64,000 bases of DNA from Spirosoma terrae. GTDB taxonomy: Bacteria; Bacteroidota; Bacteroidia; Cytophagales; Spirosomataceae. Shown piece after piece: positions 8,005-15,527 of this stretch. The stretch is from positions 1 through 64,000 of the forward strand of contig NZ_JAAFZH010000022.1 of NCBI RefSeq assembly GCF_010435915.1. The letters run 5' to 3'. The notes under the pieces were generated by a model. The model worked only from the letters and a program-made list of their open reading frames with translations, ran no database searches and was not told the origin of the DNA. Position 1 is the first letter of the stretch. Each line of letters starts with the position of its first letter. A program made the position numbers and the translations under genes.

Positions 8005-8132
8005 TAACGGATTGATAGCGAAGACGTACTGTTTGGTTGAGAAAATTGATAATCCATTCAGCGCGAATTCGGGATTAGAACGGCCACAAAGGTACGTAAC
8101 GGAACAATTCCATGAATTCAGGACTCGGTTGT

Positions 8133-8157
8133 CCCAGACAGCATCTTGCTGTCTGGG
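8133..8157. repeat. Perfect 11-bp-stem hairpin
   Basis: CCCAGACAGCA (8133-8143) pairs fully with TGCTGTCTGGG (8147-8157) over a 3-nt loop. No T-run follows on the minus strand; on the plus strand TAAAAAAAG follows. It lies next to the GNAT terminator, in the space in front of the hexosaminidase gene, and may be a dispersed palindromic repeat. Confidence 0.6.
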
Positions 8158-8158
8158 T

Positions 8159-8195
8159 AAAAAAAGAGAGCCATGCGTTTCCTGCATGACTCTCT
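8159..8195 (-). terminator. Rho-independent terminator of the pirin-GNAT operon
   Basis: On the minus strand AGAGAG-T-CATGC pairs with GCATG-G-CTCTCT (one internal mismatch, loop of 7) and is followed by seven T residues (8165-8159). It begins about 20 bp after the GNAT stop codon. Confidence 0.75.
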
Positions 8196-8216
8196 TGATT
8201 AAGGCTCGGTTATTTA

Positions 8217-8498
8217 TTAAAACTGTACATCCTGAATCTCGGGCGTTACCGAAAAAACCTTCCTGGCGAATGGGCAAAGCGGCATAATTTTCACGTTCTG
8301 TTCACGGGCGAACTCAACGGCTTTCATCACCAATTGTTTGCCGATACCTTTACCGCCATAGGCCTCATCCACCTCCGTATGGTCGATGATAAACTTATCG
8401 GGCCCAGCCCAGGTATAGCTCATTTCTCCGGCCGTTTTATCACCATCTTTGGCTAGAAAAGTGCCCTTTTTCACATCGTTGTGCTGTACTATTTCCAT
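8217..8498 (-). CDS. Small GNAT-family N-acetyltransferase (COG2388 type)
   Basis: The 93-residue protein contains FIIDHTEVDEAYGGKGIGKQLVMKAVEFA, which holds the acetyl-CoA binding loop (R/Q-x-x-G-x-G/A, here GGKGIG), and ends IMPLCPFARKVF, the hallmark of the short YjdJ-like GNATs. These lack the full GNAT core, and their substrates are mostly unknown. The start codon is 4 bp downstream of the pirin stop, so the two are co-transcribed. A clear terminator follows. Confidence 0.9.
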   Translation of the reverse strand: MEIVQHNDVKKGTFLAKDGDKTAGEMSYTWAGPDKFIIDHTEVDEAYGGKGIGKQLVMKAVEFAREQNVKIMPLCPFARKVFSVTPEIQDVQF

Positions 8499-8502
8499 CG
8501 TT

Positions 8503-9381
8503 TTAGTCTTCTAAATACCCAAATTTACCCTGATTGAAGTCATTGAATGCCTCGACCAATTCCTGGCGGGAGTTCATCACAAACGGGCCATGTGCGGCAA
8601 TAGGCTCGTTAATTGGCTCGCCACTCAAGACCAGCACAACAGCGTCACTAGTGGCCTGAACGGTGAACGTATCACCATCGTTGGCCATCAAGGCCAGATG
8701 ATCGGTCGGTACTTGCTCGGTATCATTTACCATAACACTTCCTTCCAGTACCAGCAGCAATGTATTATAATGAGCCGGAAATGAAAAATCGGCCTGAGCA
8801 CCAGCTTTCAACCTAGCATTATACATGTGGATGGGCGTAAAGGTTGTGGCGGCTCCAAATACGCCTTTGTAGGAACCGGCAATAACCTCAATTTCACCCC
8901 CATTATCCGCTACGTAGTACCGACTGATGGTTTCATTTTTAATGGCCTGGTACTTGGGCGTGCTCATTTTATCCCGGGCGGGCAGGTTTACCCACAGCTG
9001 AACCATTTGAAATTCACCACCCTGCCTGCTCCACTCCTCTTCGTGATATTCTTTGTGAAGCACACCACTGGCGGCTGTCATCCATTGTACATCTCCTTCG
9101 CCGATTACGCCCCCTCCGCCACTGCTATCGTGGTGTGCTACCCGACCTTTATAAGCAATAGTTACCGTTTCAAAACCCCGGTGTGGGTGCACGCCCACGC
9201 CCTTGGGCGAACGGGCGGGCGGGAAATTATATTTGGAATTATAATCGAGCATCAGGAATGGGTCCATGCGCTGCATGTCCATCCGATAACCACTCGGAAT
9301 AAAGTTATGAACCCGGAATCCGTCGCCCACAAAATGGGGTTCTCTCGGACTCGCTACTAATTCTACTGATTTCGTTGCCAT
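8503..9381 (-). CDS. Pirin-family bicupin protein
   Basis: The 292-residue product has the pirin N-terminal cupin with metal ligands in VGVHPHRGFETVTI and the HHD...W segment (GRVAHHDSSGGGGVIGEGDVQWMTA), then GVLHKEYHEEE. A C-terminal pirin domain follows (about 175-280). Pirins bind iron or other metals; some bacterial members act as quercetin 2,3-dioxygenases and others as redox-linked regulators, so the reaction cannot be fixed from sequence. It is the first gene of a two-gene operon with the GNAT protein. Length is normal for the family. Confidence 0.93.
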   Translation of the reverse strand: MATKSVELVASPREPHFVGDGFRVHNFIPSGYRMDMQRMDPFLMLDYNSKYNFPPARSPKGVGVHPHRGFETVTIAYKGRVAHHDSSGGGGVIGEGDVQWMTAASGVLHKEYHEEEWSRQGGEFQMVQLWVNLPARDKMSTPKYQAIKNETISRYYVADNGGEIEVIAGSYKGVFGAATTFTPIHMYNARLKAGAQADFSFPAHYNTLLLVLEGSVMVNDTEQVPTDHLALMANDGDTFTVQATSDAVVLVLSGEPINEPIAAHGPFVMNSRQELVEAFNDFNQGKFGYLED

Positions 9382-9453
9382 AGTCGTCGTATCGATTTGG
9401 TGCTACAAACGTACTACAGCGGACTGCCTCCCGCATTGATGTATGATAAGAAG

Positions 9454-10047
9454 TTAGCGCCTGAAATTTTTCTGTGCCAACTCTTTCCGAACGCGGCTCA
9501 GGCTTTCGGGCGTGATGCCCAGATATGACGCAACCAGAATTTGCGGCACCCGAAGCAGCAGATCAGGATAGATCCGGATAAAATCAAGATAGCGCTCTTC
9601 TGCCGTAGCGCTCAGCAGTTGCGTAATTCGCTTCTGTAATTGCCGAATGTGGCTATGCAGCAGTTTATTATTAAAATCGAGAAAGGCCCGGTTGCTTTGC
9701 GCCAGCTCGTTAATAAACCGTTCGTCGACCAACAGGACCTCGGTGTTTTCCAGCGCCTGGATGAAATAAGACGAAGGCTGGTTGAAGAATAGGCTTTCGC
9801 GATCAGTCACAAACCAGTTTTCGGGCGCAAATTGTACGATATGTTCTTTCCCTTTCTTATCGATGGAATACTGACGTAGCAACCCCTGTTCAACAAAAAA
9901 TGAGTGCGTACAAAATTCGCCCGCCCGTACCAGAAAATCGCCTTTGTTGACAAACCGCATCTGGCAGTGCCCCAGCAGTTCATCGAGCGTATTCTTATCG
10001 ATATCGATATTGGACGTCAGAAACGTAGTAAAGCGAAAACGATGCAT
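9454..10047 (-). CDS. Crp/Fnr-family transcriptional regulator
   Basis: About 197 residues from ATG 10047 (MHRFRFTTFL); a TTG seven codons upstream is possible but leaves only 2 bp to the preceding gene. A cyclic-nucleotide-binding-type beta barrel (residues 25-115, with FLVRAGEFCTHSFFVEQGLLRQY) leads into a helix and a C-terminal winged helix containing RVPQILVASYLGITPESLSRVRKEL. This is the Bacteroidota Crp subgroup without conserved cAMP-binding residues. It starts 24 bp after the stop of a permease gene on the same strand and might be co-transcribed with it. No target is evident. Confidence 0.92.
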   Translation of the reverse strand: MHRFRFTTFLTSNIDIDKNTLDELLGHCQMRFVNKGDFLVRAGEFCTHSFFVEQGLLRQYSIDKKGKEHIVQFAPENWFVTDRESLFFNQPSSYFIQALENTEVLLVDERFINELAQSNRAFLDFNNKLLHSHIRQLQKRITQLLSATAEERYLDFIRIYPDLLLRVPQILVASYLGITPESLSRVRKELAQKNFRR

Positions 10048-10070
10048 ACTTGTAGCCTGAGCGGGCAAAG

Positions 10071-12446
10071 TTACTCACTACGTAACGATTTAACCGGGTT
10101 CATCCATACAGTACGTATCGTTTGTGACAAAATAGTTAGGGAGCCAACCAACAGTACCAGTCCGAAACCTATAGCTAAATTGGTAGGCCCCAGATCAACT
10201 GTGTTATACATTCGATCACGAAGAAGTTTACCGCAGAACCAACCCGCTGGCACGCCAAACAATCCAGCCCAGAACAGTAATTGCAGAAACGTCTTCGATA
10301 CGATCCAGATAATTTCGGAATGACTCGCCCCCACGATTCGACGAAGACTGATTTCTCGGGTACGTACGTCAACCGCGTAGGCCGATATGCCCAAAATACC
10401 CAGACAAGCAACCAGCATAACCAGCATACAGAAAAAACGGAAGAAGGCATTGACTTGACCAAAGCCGCCCTGCATATCAGCGGTGATTTTCTGATCATAA
10501 ATAGACACGTCGGGCAAACGGTCCTGTACGTTCTGTTGCCAGATACGACGGCAAGCATCCGCCACAACGCCCGCCTGGCCGGGCCGCGTTTGTATAGCCA
10601 ACAATGTAGCTTTCTCGGGCAGGTATCGATATACAGTCGCCTGTGGAGGACCAAGTTGTTCTGCTGGATCGACCACTACACCCGCAATCCGTACCATCGT
10701 GGAATCAAGCGTAATGAGCTGACCTACGGCGGTTTCGGGTGTGTGCCCCGGAAGAAGCCGTGCTGTTGCCTCGTTGATCAGAATAAACTGCTCGTTCGTT
10801 GCCGACATATCAGACGGGAGGTTCCGGCCCGCCCGCATAGTCAGATTGAAAACAGGAACATAATTGGGATCAATACGTTTAGCGGAAAGGTTTTTTGGAG
10901 ACGTAGTACCCGCCACTCGTAGGGTACATTGTTCCATAGCCTGATAAACAGGTACCTGATTCGTTAACGACACGTTTTTAACCTGACTCAGTTGTTCAAT
11001 TTGATGTTTGAGTGTGGCAGCCGGCTCATCTCGTAACGACAGAAGCACTACGTCCGGCGGGATTATACGCTGCAGCCGGTTGCTGGTCTGGCTTTGGGTA
11101 TCCTGAAGAATCACCACGAATACCATCAACATGGTTGTTACAGCAAACTGAATCACGATCAGGACTCGATAAAATCCAACGTGTCGAAACAACCGCATGG
11201 TTTGCAGATTACGTAGCACCTGCACAGGCTGAAAACGCGACAACAGACCCGCCGGTATGGCCCCCGCAACGATTCCCGTCAGCACTACGTATAACAGTAG
11301 CCAGCCTATCAGCTGCGCATTGAAGAACGTCGGTTTGCGGAAGGCTTGAGGAAGCCAGCCCGAATTGGCAACATTATACCAGACAATTAATGCTATCCCT
11401 AATGCCAGCAATGCAATCAGGGTTGACTCGGTCAGAAATTGCCCGAAAATCTGGTTACGCAAGGCCCCATTGGCTTTACGAATACCGACCTCTTTCGCTC
11501 GACTGAGCGATCTGGCCAGCGAAAGACTCGTGTAATTAAACGCAGCTAATACGGTCAGGGCCAGAATCAAAAACAGGTTTGTGTTAATCCCTGACCAGTT
11601 CATACCCGCATGAAAATCATTACGTATGGCTGGATTCCACGGCGTTATATCATCAATAGGCTGAGCCCAAAACGTTAACGACTGGCTGTGATTATTCGCT
11701 TGAACTTGGTGGTTGAACTTACTTAGAGATAGTCTGAATGAAGCGGCATCAGCAGTTGAACGCAACAGCGCATAGGTAGCGGTAGTTTTGTAATCACTCC
11801 ACGTAGCAGACGTTACTGGCAGTGCACCCGTCTTTTCCAGACTCCGGGCAGTTTGCAGCGATAAAACGGCTTTAAGCGGTAAATGGGTACGTAGCGGAGG
11901 CTCCCGAATAATGCCCGCTACGGTAAAAACCCCCAATCCATCGAGCTGGATAGACCGATTCATTGGATCGTTCCCACCAAACAACTGAAACGCGGTGGAT
12001 TGACTCAACAGGACAGTATTGGGCGAGCTAAGCGCAGCTTCCGCATTACCCGCCGACAATGTAAAGCCAAACACGTTAAAGAACGACGGCTCTGTAAACG
12101 TTACGTCGATGAGCTGCTCACCTTTTTCGCTCAGCACCCGAACCGGTCCGCCCTGTCGAACCTGTACCAGCTTTTCGACAGCGCTCATTTTACGAATGGC
12201 AGAAGCAATGGGTTCCGGCGTAGTAGCCCAGCTGGTCTGCCCTTCGGGCGTAGTCGCGTCGGTTATGATTCGATACGTACGGTCGAGGTAGGGATGAAAA
12301 TGGTCCGTGTCAAAATTATCCTTAATTCCACTAACCAGACCAACGCCTACTGCCATACTAAGGGCCAATCCGGCAATGGTAACAACCGAAAACAATTTGT
12401 TACGCCAAAGGCTACGTAGCGTGATTTTGAGGTAGTTGCCGAGCAT
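10071..12446 (-). CDS. MacB/FtsX-type ABC transporter permease (divergent copy)
   Basis: 791 residues with the two-unit FtsX layout. It is the least similar of the six paralogues here: the first helix and loop read FSVVTIAGLALSMAVGVGLV, the mid signature is SLARSLSRAKEVGIRKANGA and the last is VRTREISLRRIVGAS. It still ends NPVKSLRSE. Unlike the 2.2, 15.5 and 29.9 kb transcription units, its upstream region has no CGGACA pair and no sigma-54-like element. That region is only about 40 bp and is shared with a divergent broken gene. The Crp-like regulator follows 23 bp downstream. No ATPase partner is present. Confidence 0.92.
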   Translation of the reverse strand: MLGNYLKITLRSLWRNKLFSVVTIAGLALSMAVGVGLVSGIKDNFDTDHFHPYLDRTYRIITDATTPEGQTSWATTPEPIASAIRKMSAVEKLVQVRQGGPVRVLSEKGEQLIDVTFTEPSFFNVFGFTLSAGNAEAALSSPNTVLLSQSTAFQLFGGNDPMNRSIQLDGLGVFTVAGIIREPPLRTHLPLKAVLSLQTARSLEKTGALPVTSATWSDYKTTATYALLRSTADAASFRLSLSKFNHQVQANNHSQSLTFWAQPIDDITPWNPAIRNDFHAGMNWSGINTNLFLILALTVLAAFNYTSLSLARSLSRAKEVGIRKANGALRNQIFGQFLTESTLIALLALGIALIVWYNVANSGWLPQAFRKPTFFNAQLIGWLLLYVVLTGIVAGAIPAGLLSRFQPVQVLRNLQTMRLFRHVGFYRVLIVIQFAVTTMLMVFVVILQDTQSQTSNRLQRIIPPDVVLLSLRDEPAATLKHQIEQLSQVKNVSLTNQVPVYQAMEQCTLRVAGTTSPKNLSAKRIDPNYVPVFNLTMRAGRNLPSDMSATNEQFILINEATARLLPGHTPETAVGQLITLDSTMVRIAGVVVDPAEQLGPPQATVYRYLPEKATLLAIQTRPGQAGVVADACRRIWQQNVQDRLPDVSIYDQKITADMQGGFGQVNAFFRFFCMLVMLVACLGILGISAYAVDVRTREISLRRIVGASHSEIIWIVSKTFLQLLFWAGLFGVPAGWFCGKLLRDRMYNTVDLGPTNLAIGFGLVLLVGSLTILSQTIRTVWMNPVKSLRSE

Positions 12447-12487
12447 AGTATTTTCCAGTAAGTTTGTTCGAATCCGACGACACAGCT

Positions 12488-12932
12488 ATGTATAACCCGA
12501 TGTCAGCCAACGCACTGTTTGCCAACGAAGATATGAGCGTTTATGGGCCAAAAGCACATCAACGTATTATCTCTAAACTTAACTCAGGCCTGGGGCCACT
12601 TTATTACCATCAGCATAGCATCAGTTTGGAACCTTTACCTGAAACGATGCTGAATGAAGGCGAAGCGAGTCCAGTTCCTGATCTGATTTTATATGACAAT
12701 GATAATCGGACGACACCAATTATTATTGAAGTCTGTCATACAGACGTGGCTTCGGCGCGATTTGCGTAAAGTGATTCGCCTGATTGACGAAGACGACTAT
12801 GGCATCATTGAGGGCTTCGTTTACGATTATATTGCTAAAAAGTGGTTCCGTTACCGTAAAGGCGATGGCGCGCTCCCTATCGAATCGTCCTATTCTGATT
12901 TGCTAACCATCGACCTGAATCAGTTTCTGTAA
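12488..12932 (+). pseudogene. Frameshifted Uma2-like (DUF820) protein
   Basis: Two overlapping frames together give one plausible protein. The first (from ATG 12488) runs through EASPVPDLILYDNDNRTTPIIIEVCHTD and hits a stop at 12769. The second continues DLRKVIRLIDEDDYGIIEGFVYDYIAKKWFRY and stops at 12932. PD-hydrophobic-Y-D followed by IIEV and a Lys/Glu helix resembles the PD-(D/E)xK core of Uma2 proteins. The switch requires skipping one base near 12745-12765, so a single inserted base, or a sequencing error, explains the break. It points away from the permease at 12446, about 40 bp off. Confidence 0.65.
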
Positions 12933-12983
12933 GACATCAATACGTAACAAACGATATAGAAGCCCGATTCAGTAACGTTTCGA

Positions 12984-15434
12984 TTACTCACTACGTAACG
13001 ATTTAACCGGGTTCATCAACGCGGCTTTAATACTTTGGGAACTCACTGTGAGCAAGGCAATACTCATGGCAAGTGTACCCGCCAGAGCAAACATCCACCA
13101 CTCGATCTCAATTTTGTAGGCAAACTTCTGAAGCCATTGATTCATAATATACCAGGCAATGGGCGAACTGATGATCAGTGCTATCAAAACCAGCTTTACG
13201 AAATCCATCGAAAACAGGCCGAAAATATGAGCCGTAGATGCGCCCAATACTTTACGAACGCCCACTTCTTTGGTCCGGGTTTCAGCCATAAAGGCCACTA
13301 CGCCATAGAGGCCCAAACAACCGATAAACAGGGCAATGATGGCCAGCAATCGGAAAAGGGCATAGCTCTGCTCTTCCGATTTATAAAAACTGGCCAGCGT
13401 TTCATCCATAAATTCATAGCTAAACACGAATTCCGGGAACGTTTCTGTCCAGGCAGTTTGAACCTCGTTGACGATGCGATTGATCGCATCGGTTCCGCCC
13501 TGCTGAGTCGACAATTTAAGGCCCAGGGTGTGGTAATTGGAACGCATGGTTGTTAATACACTTGGTTCCACACGGTCACGCAGCGAGAATTGATTGAAAT
13601 CCTTTACAACGCCCACAATTGGCTTTTTGACGTCGGAACCCGCAACTTCCATCATTTTGCCAATAATCTGCTCCGGCTTTTGGAAGCCCAGTCGTTTCAT
13701 GAACGTTTCGTTGATGACCAGTTCGCGTATGGTATCGGCCGATTGATACATTCGTCCGGCCAGCAGTTTTATGTCATAAGTACGCGCGTACGACGTATCG
13801 CCAGGACGCATTAAAATACCAAAATCATAGGCATTTTCGTCGGTCCCGAACCGAAAACCGGTTGTCCAGTTAAGGGTCGACGACGGGGTTGTCATGCCAA
13901 AACTCATGGATTGAATGCCCGGTACGTTGCGAAGTTTTGCTCGTAAGTTTTCGAGTTGACCGGGTTCATTGCCGGGGAGTTTAACGGTTAAAACGGCATC
14001 GCTGCTAAAGCCCAGATCGACCGACCGGAAATAATTCATCTGGTAGTAGGCAATGATGGTACCGATAATCAGTAGTTGCGATATAGCAAATTGCCCAATA
14101 ATCAAACCTCTACGTAGCGTCAGATAACGCCCCGACTGGCTGGCCTGGATTTTTGCTTTCAATGCCACAATAGGCTGATAGCCCGATAACACCAGCGCCG
14201 GATAAAATCCCGCCAACATCGTTGTTATCAACCCCAGGAAAAGTAAAAAAGCCAGCACGACCGGGCTAAAAAGCGTTACCGCATCTGGTATCACATTTAA
14301 TAAACCACCCACATAAGGCAACGATACCTGAGCCAAAAACAACGCCAGCACCACGGCAATGGCCGTTAAAAAGCCCGTTTCGCCCATAAACTGACGTAGC
14401 AACTGACTTCTGGTACTGCCCAATACCTTCCGAACACCTACCTCTCTGGCCCGACGAATAGCCTGAGCCGTCGCCAGATTAATGAAGTTAACGCAGGCCG
14501 TTCCCAGAATAAACAGTCCAATCAGCACCATAGCCCAGATCATTTCGATGCTGATGCTACGTTGCGCATAATTCGACGTATTGGTTGCGAAATGAATGTC
14601 GGTCAGCGGCTGTAGAACGTAACGTAGCGTTTTGGCGGTTTCTGGCGTATGGTATTTCTTGACGAAATTGTCCAACCGATGCTCCATCTGAGCAGCTGGT
14701 GTTTCGGCTCCTGCCATAGTAGGGGGCAGCATCATATAAATTTGCGCCCCACCATAACTCGATCCCCAATCATCTACAGGCGACGTATTGCCAAAAGCCA
14801 CGACAGACGCGTGCGTCAGGAATACACTAAAGGGCAGGCTGCTCGTGGCAGGCGGAGTCTGCACTACGCCCGTTACCACAAAATCCATCTGATTGTCAAT
14901 CCGAATCACTTGACCCATCGGATTGGCATCGCCGAAGTATTTATGCGCCATTCGGTCGGTCAGCACTACTGTATTTGGATTCAGCAGTGCCGTTTTTGGA
15001 TTGCCTTTTTCCCAGGTATAATCGAACAGGTTGAAATATTCCGGTTCGGCAAACGTAACAACCCCATCAGGCTCCTGAAACCGTTTCTTTTCCGTATTCC
15101 CCTGCCCTCCTACCGACACAACGGCCGAACGTACCCGACTCACCATAGTCAACTGGTGTTTCATATCGGGAAAATCATTTCGAAGAGCGGCCAGCGCCGG
15201 GAACGTAATACCCGTATTCGGTTTGCTATCGGGGCTGGTTGCACTAACGCCCAGCATACGATAAATACGGTTAGCATTCGTATTGTGCCGGTCGAAGCTC
15301 AATTCATAGCGAACGGCCACGAACAGGAGCAGACAGCACGCCAGCCCCAACGCAAGGCCAAGGATATTAATAACCGAATAACTCCAGTTACGCTTCAACG
15401 CGCGAAAAGCCGTAGTGATGTAATTTGTCAGCAT
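12984..15434 (-). CDS. MacB/FtsX-type ABC transporter permease (tandem copy 2)
   Basis: About 816 residues from ATG 15434 (MLTNYITTAFRALKRNWSYS); an ATG five codons upstream is possible. The mid signature is INLATAQAIRRAREVGVRKV, and the C-terminal one is RTKEVGVRKVLGAS before NPVKSLRSE. It is the near twin of the gene at 15528-17951: both begin with TFRALKRNW-like sequence and share FATAQAIRRA-type mid regions, so they arose by tandem duplication. The 93-bp gap between them holds a strong hairpin but no promoter I can recognise. It therefore seems to be the last gene of the operon driven from about 18.9 kb. Confidence 0.93.
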   Translation of the reverse strand: MLTNYITTAFRALKRNWSYSVINILGLALGLACCLLLFVAVRYELSFDRHNTNANRIYRMLGVSATSPDSKPNTGITFPALAALRNDFPDMKHQLTMVSRVRSAVVSVGGQGNTEKKRFQEPDGVVTFAEPEYFNLFDYTWEKGNPKTALLNPNTVVLTDRMAHKYFGDANPMGQVIRIDNQMDFVVTGVVQTPPATSSLPFSVFLTHASVVAFGNTSPVDDWGSSYGGAQIYMMLPPTMAGAETPAAQMEHRLDNFVKKYHTPETAKTLRYVLQPLTDIHFATNTSNYAQRSISIEMIWAMVLIGLFILGTACVNFINLATAQAIRRAREVGVRKVLGSTRSQLLRQFMGETGFLTAIAVVLALFLAQVSLPYVGGLLNVIPDAVTLFSPVVLAFLLFLGLITTMLAGFYPALVLSGYQPIVALKAKIQASQSGRYLTLRRGLIIGQFAISQLLIIGTIIAYYQMNYFRSVDLGFSSDAVLTVKLPGNEPGQLENLRAKLRNVPGIQSMSFGMTTPSSTLNWTTGFRFGTDENAYDFGILMRPGDTSYARTYDIKLLAGRMYQSADTIRELVINETFMKRLGFQKPEQIIGKMMEVAGSDVKKPIVGVVKDFNQFSLRDRVEPSVLTTMRSNYHTLGLKLSTQQGGTDAINRIVNEVQTAWTETFPEFVFSYEFMDETLASFYKSEEQSYALFRLLAIIALFIGCLGLYGVVAFMAETRTKEVGVRKVLGASTAHIFGLFSMDFVKLVLIALIISSPIAWYIMNQWLQKFAYKIEIEWWMFALAGTLAMSIALLTVSSQSIKAALMNPVKSLRSE

Positions 15435-15481
15435 AAGACAGGGTAACAAAAGTTATAGGCGGGAATGGGAAAAGTAGACTT

Positions 15482-15524
15482 TTGCGAATGGCATGAACTC
15501 GTTTACTTTTCATACCATTCGCAA
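15482..15524. repeat. Intercistronic stem-loop, 16-bp arms
   Basis: TTGCGAATGGCATGAA (15482-15497) pairs with TTCATACCATTCGCAA (15509-15524) with one mismatch and an 11-nt loop. It begins 3 bp past the stop of the upstream permease (minus strand). It lacks a T-run, so it looks more like an mRNA-processing, stability or partial-attenuation element between the twin permeases than a full terminator. Confidence 0.65.
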
Positions 15525-15527
15525 TTA

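Noticed and set aside
8827-9360. 177-residue frame on the plus strand
   Set aside because: Opposite the pirin gene, whose motifs are clear; the frame has no family features.
14649-15446. 265-residue frame on the plus strand opposite the permease gene
   Set aside because: Antisense to a clear permease; its sequence is rich in His, Arg and Ile without any domain and covers no space of its own.
15450-15527. TGGCATGAACTCG in the gap between the twin permeases, as a sigma-54 element
   Set aside because: It points the wrong way for these genes and lacks a -12 TTGC; it is part of the hairpin.
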